Shown here: positions 15,101 through 22,366 of the stretch, in pieces
Numbering within the stretch: position 1 is the first letter of the stretch
How the letters are laid out: the number at the start of each line of letters is the position of its first letter
DNA from: an uncultured Candidatus Saccharibacteria bacterium
GTDB taxonomy: Bacteria > Patescibacteriota > Saccharimonadia > Saccharimonadales > Saccharimonadaceae
Assembly (NCBI GenBank): GCA_947166125.1
Contig: CAMVCW010000001.1
Span: 62,001 to 126,000 of the forward strand
Reading direction: 5' to 3'
DNA: 64,000 bases
Made by a program: the position numbers and the translations under genes
Notes under the pieces: generated by a model
Seen by the model: only the letters and a program-made list of their open reading frames with translations
The model's database searches: none
What the model was told of the DNA's origin: nothing

Positions 15101-15476
15101 TATTACTTTTTTCGCCTTTGATTAGCGCATTCCAATTGCTATTCCCATACCAAAAATCCCAACAGGATAAAGTAGGGCTCGCACTATCCGAACCAGACAT
15201 TACTGTATTTGGCACCGGTACACTATTGCAATTGTCTTTATCGTAAAAACCATTGTTTAAACCATAATGCAAGAAATCTTGGACCGCCAATACGTTAGTA
15301 TGATCATTAAAAAGTCCTATTGCCTGAGTAGCATTATATTTAGTTATCTTATCCATTGTTGCATCTGAACCGCTCTTGTAGCTATAGGCGGCTTGCACTT
15401 TTTGGACATTAAAGATGAATGGAACAAAAGCACATATTAAGAGAATGATTGCGATGTATTTTTTATTGATTCTCAT
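12132..15476 (-). CDS. Large VirB6/TrbL-like membrane protein with long tail
   Basis: 1114 residues. An N-terminal signal or anchor (residues about 4-28) is followed by about 450 exported residues without a named domain. Next comes a cluster of membrane helices (about 505-750) and a hydrophilic 350-residue tail. The helix cluster contains GVGIDNYGIKKILPK and VNLSYLICILCVDLSNILGN, closely matched in the gene at 62607, plus ISPLAFVSYALP. This layout fits the polytopic inner-membrane channel family of type IV secretion (VirB6/TrbL), here extended. The ATG at 15476 is preferred over 15482 because AAAAGGG lies 6 nt before it. It overlaps the preceding gene by 14 nt, indicating one operon. Confidence 0.7.
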   Translation of the reverse strand: MRINKKYIAIILLICAFVPFIFNVQKVQAAYSYKSGSDATMDKITKYNATQAIGLFNDHTNVLAVQDFLHYGLNNGFYDKDNCNSVPVPNTVMSGSDSASPTLSCWDFWYGNSNWNALIKGEKSNNDPSINDAVSYLKQLGYTQDAVDSLAGGEKCFKVAWTDPNQTSDSGSAGNFESNTLCAKLDDDGYMWGAWLDYGEDSKKPSPDPSRQYSLQRDLSGGAFSSYTWYVYLDSGANYNPQFQVVVEENNKGKKWTDFESELKSKLAEHNRTASGITSNLSLVSTTTNAGDVSSEITNSTSFTRNSSQKVISYSGDVLLSEAEVYNIYAKYLTNSNKVKLSCDGSYDYDGDNTYEWIPVQLKRNGKVDNTCHVREISKELYTGGQYLQGTYDPATNTLTNGAYLFNRRNMSLADIAAAVNKMNLEKLEEDIDDFTGATEDVSNGDGETEPTCANSGGAASLGWIVCPILDWMQEASTDAYNNYVKPNLMVQPTLFQGEGDETRSAWGIFQGFANVCFIILFLVVIFSQLTGVGIDNYGIKKILPKMIIVAILVNLSYLICILCVDLSNILGNAFQALFEGLSVGGSATVGEKTFEGSGAGATVITAVALVSALFLVGKTVWQNPAILLTLLVSALGVLIAVFFLFILLAGRKAAIVVLTVISPLAFVSYALPNLKRQFFDKWLKFWEGLLLVYPICGLLIGGGDFVSRLLLVTLSGGDGFLGAFTAMIVGIIPVFMIPTVLKGAFAAMGTIGSKITGFGDRARSRVTSGARNSDIYKNMQERGRETGIRRRAGYDKNGNRRWGENGPSGFQKFIRGGSRNIERNAQAYQKLQAEKGSLAATNGPDYMLATETANEAKRIVSSGEINTIGKIGAGGLTDGLYKALMSGDRAKINAYSDALSAKGENGRDAVRSAYDKAVGAGMSGTAAKTLANNIMANHAADYKNNNRAMFNVAQSINSGEGGPIDTVSNYAGGHRADLAGKVTASTIGTMDDSAFNEIFGNGEIPAGANSAAIGEIAYKAMSTQNANIKSDRMAKLKKIVESSGYDAPDVQGTNNTGTPKPITVPGAAQEGQAFDVHSLDSDTLLDIATSPNISDNDPNRQAAVEELGKRNIK

Positions 15477-16569
15477 GTTCATCCCTTTTCATTATCAAAG
15501 AGTTTAGTTCAATGACGTCGTTTATTAATTCGTTCTCTATGTTTGATATGTATTGAGCAGTTTTTCTATTTACATCAATGACGCCGGCATAATATTCATT
15601 ATTCGTTAATTGCTTTTCTTCTATACACTTTAGATCTTCTTTAGCATCAACTATACAACCTTCTTGATTGTATAGTTTAAGAAGTTGAATAATATTGCTT
15701 ATATACGTATCCTGTATCATCATAAAATCACGAAATACGTCAGAATCTTGCCTAAAATCAGAGTAGTATTTTGCGTATTCATTTGTTAGCTCATCTTCGC
15801 CGCCACGATAATATATTTCTAGCGCTTTAGCGCCAGACATCAATTCTGTATTCGTAACCTTGTCTAGGAAGCTTAATTCGCTATTTATCTCCGTCATTTT
15901 GCTAGTAATGTTTTCATCTTGTTTGGGATAGGTGTTATTGAATGCATTCCAATAATCCATTGCGAGCGGATAAAATTCTTTAGCCTTGTCATTCTCATAA
16001 AATGCTAGACTTTTTAATGCATATGGATTTGCACTTTCGGTTTCTAAATTCTGGGAGTCGTCAGTTCTTCCATATAGTATGTAGTTGGCGAAAATATTAA
16101 AATTACGTTCGCCATTTTTTTTGTTTACACTAGTTGTGTTGCCGACGATAAGTATTATCAGAATACCAAAAAGAATCACTATTACCAATATGACAATCAG
16201 GATTGCTCCCTTTTTATTTTTTTTTGGCGAATTACCATCAAGTGCTATATCCCCAGTACCGGAAGAGACAAAGTCTAATTGATTAGAGAATTGCGTTTGC
16301 GGCTGTCGTGGAGTGAATTGTGGTTGAGATGTTAAGCTGCGTCCAATTCCTAAATTATCGTTTTGTATGGGGGCCGAGGGAGTAGATTGTATATTCTGCG
16401 TATTTTGTAGGCTTTCGAAGCTTGCTGGTCGTGCAGCGGGAGGTGTAGGTTGGGGATTTTGCGGAGCGGCAGAAGCTACCGGCTGGGGGCCGGGAGTGGG
16501 TGTGGGTGGATTTACGTTGTTTCCGTGAGGAATTTGCAGCCCACCAAGCTCTGTATCACCTTCCTGCAT
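15463..16569 (-). CDS. Single-pass membrane protein paired with VirB6-like gene
   Basis: 368 residues. The first 110 are Pro/Gln/Ser-rich and probably disordered in the cytoplasm. A lysine-flanked membrane helix follows (about residues 118-143, GAILIVILVIVILFG). The remaining 220 residues are an exported, mostly helical acidic domain. No family is recognised. It is the first gene of a two-gene operon with the VirB6-like protein, so a role as a partner in the same envelope complex is inferred. The ATG at 16569 follows AT-rich -10 candidates at 5 nt (TATAAA) or 10 nt (GATAAT), consistent with a leaderless mRNA. Confidence 0.7.
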   Translation of the reverse strand: MQEGDTELGGLQIPHGNNVNPPTPTPGPQPVASAAPQNPQPTPPAARPASFESLQNTQNIQSTPSAPIQNDNLGIGRSLTSQPQFTPRQPQTQFSNQLDFVSSGTGDIALDGNSPKKNKKGAILIVILVIVILFGILIILIVGNTTSVNKKNGERNFNIFANYILYGRTDDSQNLETESANPYALKSLAFYENDKAKEFYPLAMDYWNAFNNTYPKQDENITSKMTEINSELSFLDKVTNTELMSGAKALEIYYRGGEDELTNEYAKYYSDFRQDSDVFRDFMMIQDTYISNIIQLLKLYNQEGCIVDAKEDLKCIEEKQLTNNEYYAGVIDVNRKTAQYISNIENELINDVIELNSLIMKRDEHENQ

Positions 16570-16659
16570 ATATATTTATATTATCATAAACGGTTTGAAA
16601 ATAGCAAGAAAAATTCGGCAGAATTTGCGGGGATGCTGGAAAAGTGATAGTATAAAGAT

Positions 16660-17406
16660 ATGAAAGAGCGCGAGAGAAGTAAATCTGGGAAAAATAAAAA
16701 TGGTGGCGTAAGGGCGGGGGCTCAAAAAGTAAAAGCCAAACTTCTGAAATCTTATTATGGTAACCCGACGAAAGACATGAAACTAATCGCCATTACCGGC
16801 ACAACCGGCAAGGTAACGGTGGCGCATTATGTGCATGAAATTTTACGCGCGAGCGGGGAACAAGTGGCGGTACTGGCAAGCGACCAACCGTTTAAGATGG
16901 GTATGCTACATAAATTCTTGAGCGACGCATGGAAAGCGGGCGCAAACTACGTAATAGTAACGGTACCAGCAGAAGGACTACGCGATAATATATTTTATGG
17001 TTTACCAGTAAACGTGGCCGCGATGACGAATTTTGTGACGGCAGAACTACACGATATGGAACCGGAAGAATATTTAGAAAACGAAAAAACATTGTTTGAT
17101 ATGAAGCCAGAAATCGTGGTATTAAATGGTGATGATTTAAATTATGATACCTTTGCAGGATTTAAAGGTAGCAAGGAGACTGTGGTATTTGGGCAAAGCG
17201 GAACGGATATAAAAATTCTCAACTCTAAGCTTTATCCGAAGGGAACCGAAGCTACCTTATCACTGAAATCCGAAGTGATATCGGTGGCAACATTTATTAC
17301 CGGAGAAACTGCCGTGTCTTACATGGCCTGTGCAGCAGCAATTGCGAGCGGACTCGGAATTTCTACTGATAATATTATAGATGGAATCGCGGAGTATAAT
17401 CCTTAG
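16660..17406 (+). CDS. Truncated Mur ligase-like protein (MurE paralogue)
   Basis: 248 residues. The central ATP-binding domain of Mur ligases is recognisable: the P-loop reads GTTGKVT instead of GTNGKTT, then ANYVIVTVPAEGL, NVAAMTNFVTAELHDME (the TN-x-x-x-DHLD region, degenerate), and VVLNGDDLN. The C-terminal ligase domain that binds the incoming amino acid is absent, as is the N-terminal UDP-substrate domain. The altered P-loop and loss of DHLD suggest it is not an active ligase. It may be a regulator, a partner of MurE, or a decaying gene, but the frame is intact. It converges on the true murE across a large stem-loop. Confidence 0.65.
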   Translation: MKERERSKSGKNKNGGVRAGAQKVKAKLLKSYYGNPTKDMKLIAITGTTGKVTVAHYVHEILRASGEQVAVLASDQPFKMGMLHKFLSDAWKAGANYVIVTVPAEGLRDNIFYGLPVNVAAMTNFVTAELHDMEPEEYLENEKTLFDMKPEIVVLNGDDLNYDTFAGFKGSKETVVFGQSGTDIKILNSKLYPKGTEATLSLKSEVISVATFITGETAVSYMACAAAIASGLGISTDNIIDGIAEYNP

Positions 17407-17414
17407 ATATATAA

Positions 17415-17589
17415 TATAAATAACTTAGTTTTATGAGTGCTTCGCTACACGCTGGGAAGATCTTTTCTAAATTTTTATACGAAAAATCGCGCGTCTCACG
17501 CCGGATGTGGGTCTCGCGCGTCGATTTTTCTAAAATTCAGAAAAGATTTCTCAGGTTTGCTCAATACTCATAAAACTAAGTTATTTATA
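17415..17589. repeat. Giant 175-bp stem-loop between convergent genes
   Basis: The outer arms 17415-17438 and 17566-17589 are a perfect 24-bp inverted repeat. Inside are imperfect arms (ATCTTTTCT...AGAAAAGAT) and then GAAAAATCG (17481-17489) with CGATTTTTC (17522-17530). Nested pairing spans almost the whole segment. It contains no gene. Its place between convergent genes suggests a transcription barrier, but it is far longer than a usual terminator. A mobile palindromic element is the alternative. Confidence 0.8.
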
Positions 17590-17602
17590 GCGAATAGTTT
17601 AG

Positions 17603-18850
17603 CTACAAATAGATATTCTTCAAGATTTTACGTACAACCTTAATATCCTCAAAATCATGAGGGCCGTCGGCTCTTAAAATAGTTTTTTCGTGGCCTTTGC
17701 CAAGAATTAAAACTAGATCGCCTTTTTTGGCTTTCTTGATAGCGAGCTCAATAGCCTTGGCACGATCTAGCTCTTTGAATAAATCTTTATTTAAAATTTT
17801 ACCTTGTTTTTCGGCGCCCTTTATGAAGCCCACGGCGATTTTTTCAGGGTCCTCATCACGCGAATCGTCTTCTGTAATAATGACGATATCGGAATTTTTG
17901 GCGAGAATTTCGCCGCGGATAGGACGGGTGGAAGGATCGCGACGACCTGCGCCACCATGCACAGAAATGATTTTGCCTTTGTGGCCTTTAATGGAAGCAA
18001 AAACTTTTTCTAAAGCATCTGGCGCATGAGCGTAGTCCACGATTACAGTAAAAGGTTGACCCTCGTCTATGATATTCATGCGGCCTTCTACCGAGGTGAG
18101 CGATTTAATCCCATCTACAATTTGAATATTAGTAAGACCAAGTTTTTTACCAACCAATGCGGCGGCCATGGAATTATAAACATTAAATTCTCCGGGAATT
18201 TGAGTAGAGATTTGAAGATTATCTAAGGAATAACTGACGCCAGAAACGTTTAGCTTGATATTAGTAGCGCGATGATCGCCCTTCTTGATGCCATAGGTGG
18301 TAAATGATTTGGCTAGTTTTTTATAATAAGTAGTGGCGGAATCATCAGCATTAAGAATACTAAATTTAGCTTTTTTAAATAATTTACCTTTGGCGGCGCG
18401 ATAGTTGGCGATAGTTTTATGGTAGTCTAGATGATCGTGCGTGAGATTAGTGAATACAGCAATCTCAATGGGTATGCCTAAAGTACGGAATTGCGCGAGA
18501 GCGTGAGAAGTAACTTCGAGCACTAAAAATTCAGCGCCTTGTTTTTTAATATCAGCGATACGACCGTTTAGGGTAAAAGCGTCGACAGTAGTCATATGGT
18601 TGAGCTCGGGTTGTAATTTTTTGACACCCCAAGCAACGGTAGTCATGAGGCCGGTTTTATAGCCGGCATGGTTTAGTATTTGCCAAATCATAAAAGAAGT
18701 AGTTGTTTTGCCATTGGTACCTGTGACGCCAATGACGCGTAGCTTTTTGCCGGGAAAATTATATTTAATGCCAGCGACCAAAGATTGAACATAGTGGTAT
18801 GGTAAAACAGCCTGATTATAAAATGGGAGTTTTTCTAACAATTCTTTCAT
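17603..18850 (-). CDS. murE: UDP-N-acetylmuramyl-tripeptide synthetase
   Basis: 415 residues. Adds the third amino acid to UDP-MurNAc-Ala-Glu in the cytoplasm. Motifs: P-loop GVTGTNGKTTTSFM, TNLTHDHLDYHKT, the Mur signature DYAHAPDAL, and HGGAGRRDPSTRPIRG in the ligase domain. The specificity loop that reads DNPR in diaminopimelate enzymes is EDDSRDEDP here, so the amino acid added (Lys, Dap or other) cannot be settled. The N-terminal UDP-binding domain is shorter than in model bacteria. The start lies 2 nt after the stop of the ABC permease, making a three-gene operon with 18853 and 20085. Confidence 0.92.
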   Translation of the reverse strand: MKELLEKLPFYNQAVLPYHYVQSLVAGIKYNFPGKKLRVIGVTGTNGKTTTSFMIWQILNHAGYKTGLMTTVAWGVKKLQPELNHMTTVDAFTLNGRIADIKKQGAEFLVLEVTSHALAQFRTLGIPIEIAVFTNLTHDHLDYHKTIANYRAAKGKLFKKAKFSILNADDSATTYYKKLAKSFTTYGIKKGDHRATNIKLNVSGVSYSLDNLQISTQIPGEFNVYNSMAAALVGKKLGLTNIQIVDGIKSLTSVEGRMNIIDEGQPFTVIVDYAHAPDALEKVFASIKGHKGKIISVHGGAGRRDPSTRPIRGEILAKNSDIVIITEDDSRDEDPEKIAVGFIKGAEKQGKILNKDLFKELDRAKAIELAIKKAKKGDLVLILGKGHEKTILRADGPHDFEDIKVVRKILKNIYL

Positions 18851-18852
18851 AA

Positions 18853-20085
18853 CTACCTATAATGTTTGAGAGATTCGATTGGGTTTTTTGAGGCGGCTTT
18901 AAGGGCTGGGTAAATACCGAAGATAATGCCGATAGCAAGAGTAGTAAGTAATGTAAGTGCGAGAATTTCCCAACTAATATATGGTGCAAATGGGGTAACA
19001 ATAGAAACCAAGAAGGCAAAGACATAGCCCAGAATTAAACCAAAGATACCGCCAAAGATAGAAAGAATAAGAGCTTCGAAGAGGAACTGCATTAAAATAT
19101 TACGCGAAGAAGCACCGACAGCTTTGCGGATGCCGATTTCGTGCGTACGTTCGGCGACAGATACTAACATAATATTCATTACACCTATACCGCCAACAAT
19201 AAGGGAGATAGTAGCCACTAGAGCCAGCATACCGGAGACAATAGTAAAGAGAGAGCTAGCCGGATGAGAAATTCCATCACCGTAAGCGACAGAGAAGTTT
19301 TCATCACCAGATTTACTATTTTTTAATTTATCATGAATACTGCCTGAAATAGCGGCTAGACTATCCGTATTGGCAGCCTTGATATTAATTTGTTGAATCT
19401 GGGTGGAACCAAGTAGCTTATCTAGGGTATGAACATCCATAATAAGTGCATTATCAAAATCTACATTATCAAAATTAATGGATTTTTCTATTTCGTCTAA
19501 AACACCTACTACCATAAATTTTTCACCAAGGATGGAGACGGTTTTACCCACGGTACTGTTGATAGTATTAAATAGCGCCAAGGAAAGCGTATGACCAAGA
19601 ACTACACCGTTTTCTTTATTATTATCTGTAAAGAATGTGCCGTAGCGGAGAGCGAGTGGCTCAATTTTAACAAAATCTGGTGTAGTGCCAAGAATTGGTA
19701 CAGAAGTGAAAGTGTTTTTCTCGGACTCTAAGGTATTTACGGAAGTAGATATAGGAGCCACCGCCGCTACATTATCTAAACCGGAGATAGTATCAATATC
19801 GGAAAGGGAAAGACTAGACTGCTGAAAAGTATTAGAAGAAGTTAATTCCTCAATAATATTATTAATGGAACTTTTAGTAGAATTTGGGCGAACCACAATA
19901 AGATCTGAACCAATTTCATTAACTTCATTTTTAACAAGATTAGAAATGCTACCCATTAGGGAAAGAATAAGAATAATACTGGCTACACCAATGGCAATAC
20001 CAAGGCAGGTAAGGAAAGAGCGTGTACGATTTTCTTTGATGGAGGTCCTGGCGAGCTTGAAATGAGTTTTGAAGAGTAGGGCCAT
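18853..20085 (-). CDS. MacB/FtsX-type ABC transporter permease
   Basis: 410 residues. The N-terminal helix (about residues 18-45) is followed by a large periplasm-side MacB core domain (about 50-275) and three C-terminal helices. The family marks are RTRSFLTCLGIAIGVASII and SVAERTHEIGIRKAVGAS. Such permeases use ATP to move lipoproteins, peptides or drugs, or to drive mechanical work on envelope partners; the substrate is unknown. Its ATG overlaps the stop of the ATPase by one base (TAATG), so the pair is translationally coupled. The next gene in the operon is murE. Confidence 0.9.
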   Translation of the reverse strand: MALLFKTHFKLARTSIKENRTRSFLTCLGIAIGVASIILILSLMGSISNLVKNEVNEIGSDLIVVRPNSTKSSINNIIEELTSSNTFQQSSLSLSDIDTISGLDNVAAVAPISTSVNTLESEKNTFTSVPILGTTPDFVKIEPLALRYGTFFTDNNKENGVVLGHTLSLALFNTINSTVGKTVSILGEKFMVVGVLDEIEKSINFDNVDFDNALIMDVHTLDKLLGSTQIQQINIKAANTDSLAAISGSIHDKLKNSKSGDENFSVAYGDGISHPASSLFTIVSGMLALVATISLIVGGIGVMNIMLVSVAERTHEIGIRKAVGASSRNILMQFLFEALILSIFGGIFGLILGYVFAFLVSIVTPFAPYISWEILALTLLTTLAIGIIFGIYPALKAASKNPIESLKHYR

Positions 20086-20918
20086 TATTTTTTCCTCCGT
20101 GATTTTTTACGTCTGCGTTTTTTGGTTGGTTCTATTTTGCCAAGAATTACTTCTGGTTTTTCTTTTCGCTTTTTAATTTTGACATCTATCGGCTGCGGGA
20201 GATTGTGGTCTTCTACGGTTTTGACATCGGTATCGATTTGACCATCTAGCATATTAATTACCCGCGTGGCATAACTAGTAAGAGCTGGGTTGTGGGTAAC
20301 CATAATAATAGTGTTACCTTCTTCATGGATAGCTTTCAACTCTTCCATCACTGAGTGAGAAGCACGAGAATCTAAATTACCAGTGGGTTCATCAGCTAGG
20401 ATGATTTCTGGATTACCAACAATGGCGCGAGCAATAGCTACACGCTGCTGTTGGCCACCAGAAAGCTGGTAGGGGAAATAATATTCGCGCTCTTGTAAAT
20501 GAAAGCGTTTAAGAGCCGAAGATGCATTTTTAAGGCGTGCAGTTTTTGGATAGCCGGCGTAAATTAAGGGAAGAGCAACATTTTCTAGTATTGGCAAATC
20601 TTCAATGAGATTAAAATTCTGAAAAATGAAACCGATTTTTTTAGCACGGAGACGCGCCTGACGACGGGCAGAAATACTGGCAACATTTTCGCCATTAAGG
20701 ACATATTCGCCATTGGTGGCACGATCTAGCAAACCAATGATATTAAGTAACGTGGTTTTACCGCAACCACTAGGGCCCATAATCATAATGAATTCGCCCC
20801 GTTTAATAGTAAGATCAAAATCTTTTAAAGCAAATGATTCAGTATCACCATAACCATAACGCTTGGTTAGGCCTTTTAATTCAATAACAATATTATTTTC
20901 GCTCACCTTTGTCTCCAT
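20085..20918 (-). CDS. MacB/LolD-type ABC transporter ATPase
   Basis: 277 residues from METKVSENN. Walker A is GPSGCGKTT, the Q-loop [12 protein letters not shown], the signature [14 protein letters not shown], and Walker [13 protein letters not shown]. The FtsE/LolD/MacB subfamily is clear from the arrangement and the MacB-type permease partner. A strongly basic C-terminal tail ([12 protein letters not shown]) is unusual and might bind nucleic acid or acidic lipid. The longer ORF starts inside the upstream tRNA gene; the ATG at 20918, just after the tRNA 3' end, is preferred. The tRNA and this operon may be co-transcribed. Confidence 0.92.
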   Translation of the reverse strand: METKVSENNIVIELKGLTKRYGYGDTESFALKDFDLTIKRGEFIMIMGPSGCGKTTLLNIIGLLDRATNGEYVLNGENVASISARRQARLRAKKIGFIFQNFNLIEDLPILENVALPLIYAGYPKTARLKNASSALKRFHLQEREYYFPYQLSGGQQQRVAIARAIVGNPEIILADEPTGNLDSRASHSVMEELKAIHEEGNTIIMVTHNPALTSYATRVINMLDGQIDTDVKTVEDHNLPQPIDVKIKKRKEKPEVILGKIEPTKKRRRKKSRRKK

Positions 20919-20928
20919 GTTTTGGTTT

Positions 20929-21018
20929 TGGCGGAAAGGACAAGATTCGAACTTGCGGAGCCCTTGCGAGCTCACACGCTTTCCAAGCGTGCGCCTTAAA
21001 CCACTCGGCCACCTTTCC
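20929..21018 (-). tRNA. tRNA-Ser (anticodon GGA)
   Basis: 90 nt including an encoded CCA. The acceptor GGAAAGG pairs with CCTTTCC, with discriminator G. The anticodon loop TTGGAAA gives GGA. It has a long variable arm and GTTCGAATC in the T-arm. Confidence 0.93.
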
Positions 21019-21047
21019 GTCTAGAACTAGTTTAGCATATTCTGGGG

Positions 21048-22307
21048 CTATTTTGAAGAGAGAATTACAAGATTTTCGATATGTGGAGTACGAGGGAAGA
21101 AATTGAAAGTTTTAATTTCTTCTATCTCGTATTTATCTAACAACATTTTAACATCGCGGGCCTGGGTGGCGGGATTACAAGAAAGATAAATAATTTTTTG
21201 CGGTGTGGTTTCTAATAATTTATCTATTAGTTTGGCGTCGCAGCCGGCACGTGGAGGATCAAGGATGACAGTCTGGTTGAAGTTGACAAAATTTAATGCG
21301 TCTTCAGATTTGGCTAGGATTGGTTTAGGTAAGGCGACATCACTTCTTCGGAACGCTCCCTCTCGCCCGCCGTTGCGGGGTTCGGTCGCTCCGTAATCAC
21401 CCCGTCGGTGATTATGCTCCTCAGAAGTGGTATCGCCTTGCCCTGTGAAGCAATTCCTCTCCAATTCCTTATAAGCACTTTTGTCAACTTCAACCAGAGT
21501 GAGTTGCCGGTCCCGGGCGATGGAAAGACCGATGGTGCCGACGCCGGCGTAGAGGTCTAAAACATTATCTGTGTTAATGTGCTTTTTTATTTCTTTGAGA
21601 GCTAGTTCGTAAACAGGTAAATTGATCTGAAAAAAGCCATTAGGCGAGTAAGAATAGGTTTGCCCCAAAATATCATCGGTGAGATTTTTAAAAACTGGGT
21701 GGGGTTTGTGGTTTTCGTAAAGACCGCCGGAGACTTCGCCGTTTTGATTACAACGAAGTAGGATTGACTGATACTTACGAGCCTCTTCATGTCTACTATT
21801 TAAATCATTAATAATTCGTTGGGCGGCGGCGAATATTTCAGGACACTCAATAGAAGAAGTATTAATAGGTATTTTGCGATGTGAGCCACGAAGATGAAAA
21901 GCAAGCTCAATAAGCTCTTTTTTATTATTCCAATATAGAGCATACTCCATTTTGTTGCGGTAATAATATGGGTTGTTGTCAGTAAAAATATGCGTCCTAG
22001 TTATATCTATTTGATGCTCGCGGAAAATTTCTACCACAAGTTCGGTTTTAAGCTGATTTTCATAGTCCCAGTCAATAATTTGCCAAGGTGAAGTAGATAA
22101 AAAACAAGGATCTTTGGGATTGGTGCGAAATTCTGACGGATTTTCTATTTTAGTAGCAATAGCTTCATAGTAATGAGATTTTTTCTTGACAATCTCATAT
22201 TCAGAAACATCTTCGCCAGGAAGAGCATTCCAGAAAAAGATTTTACGACCATCTTCTAGAGTACCTAAAGCTTGACCGCCAGGAATAACTTTATCTACAT
22301 GAACCAT
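21048..22307 (-). CDS. 23S rRNA/tRNA (uracil-5)-methyltransferase, RlmD/TrmA type
   Basis: 419 residues from MVHVDKVIPGG. It has an N-terminal TRAM-like segment (GGQALGTLEDGRKIFFWNALPGE), SAM motif VLDLYAGVGTIGLSIA, DPPRAGCD, and the catalytic cysteine loop LSCNPATQARD. Family members methylate U5 of a specific uridine using SAM. The N-terminal four-cysteine Fe-S cluster of RlmD is not clear. Residues about 290-325 are a GC-rich palindromic repeat inserted in frame after the SAM motif (21331-21439), so activity needs checking. The longer ORF from 22325 runs through TATAAT; the ATG 6 nt after it, at 22307, is the likely start. Confidence 0.88.
   Translation of the reverse strand: MVHVDKVIPGGQALGTLEDGRKIFFWNALPGEDVSEYEIVKKKSHYYEAIATKIENPSEFRTNPKDPCFLSTSPWQIIDWDYENQLKTELVVEIFREHQIDITRTHIFTDNNPYYYRNKMEYALYWNNKKELIELAFHLRGSHRKIPINTSSIECPEIFAAAQRIINDLNSRHEEARKYQSILLRCNQNGEVSGGLYENHKPHPVFKNLTDDILGQTYSYSPNGFFQINLPVYELALKEIKKHINTDNVLDLYAGVGTIGLSIARDRQLTLVEVDKSAYKELERNCFTGQGDTTSEEHNHRRGDYGATEPRNGGREGAFRRSDVALPKPILAKSEDALNFVNFNQTVILDPPRAGCDAKLIDKLLETTPQKIIYLSCNPATQARDVKMLLDKYEIEEIKTFNFFPRTPHIENLVILSSK
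21331..21439. repeat. In-frame palindromic repeat inside the methyltransferase gene
   Basis: Arms AAGGCGACATCACTTCTTCG (from 21331) and CAGAAGTGGTATCGCCTT (to 21439) are a near-perfect inverted repeat. An inner hairpin AATCACC/GGGTGATT and CCCGC/GCGGG fill the interior. It shares ordered motifs with the repeat in valS (minus strand: GAGGAGCATA, CGACGGG, TACGGAGCGA, AACGGCGGGCG against AACGACGGGCG, AGCGTTCCGA). The 3' half is read in the same frame in both (PRNGGREGAFR against PRNDGRDEAFR); the 5' half is read in a different frame. Confidence 0.78.
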
Positions 22308-22313
22308 TTTATC

Positions 22314-22319
22314 ATTATA
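22314..22319 (-). promoter_or_regulatory. -10 element deciding the methyltransferase start
   Basis: TATAAT on the minus strand with a 6-nt spacer to the ATG at 22307. Confidence 0.6.
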
Positions 22320-22350
22320 ACACAAAACTTTACTTTTTCCATAAGTATGT

Positions 22351-22356
22351 TATAAT
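22351..22356 (+). promoter_or_regulatory. -10 element of the gene at 22367
   Basis: TGTTATAAT, an extended -10, with a 10-nt spacer to the ATG; divergent from the methyltransferase promoter 32 bp away. Confidence 0.5.
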
Positions 22357-22366
22357 TATATTAGTT

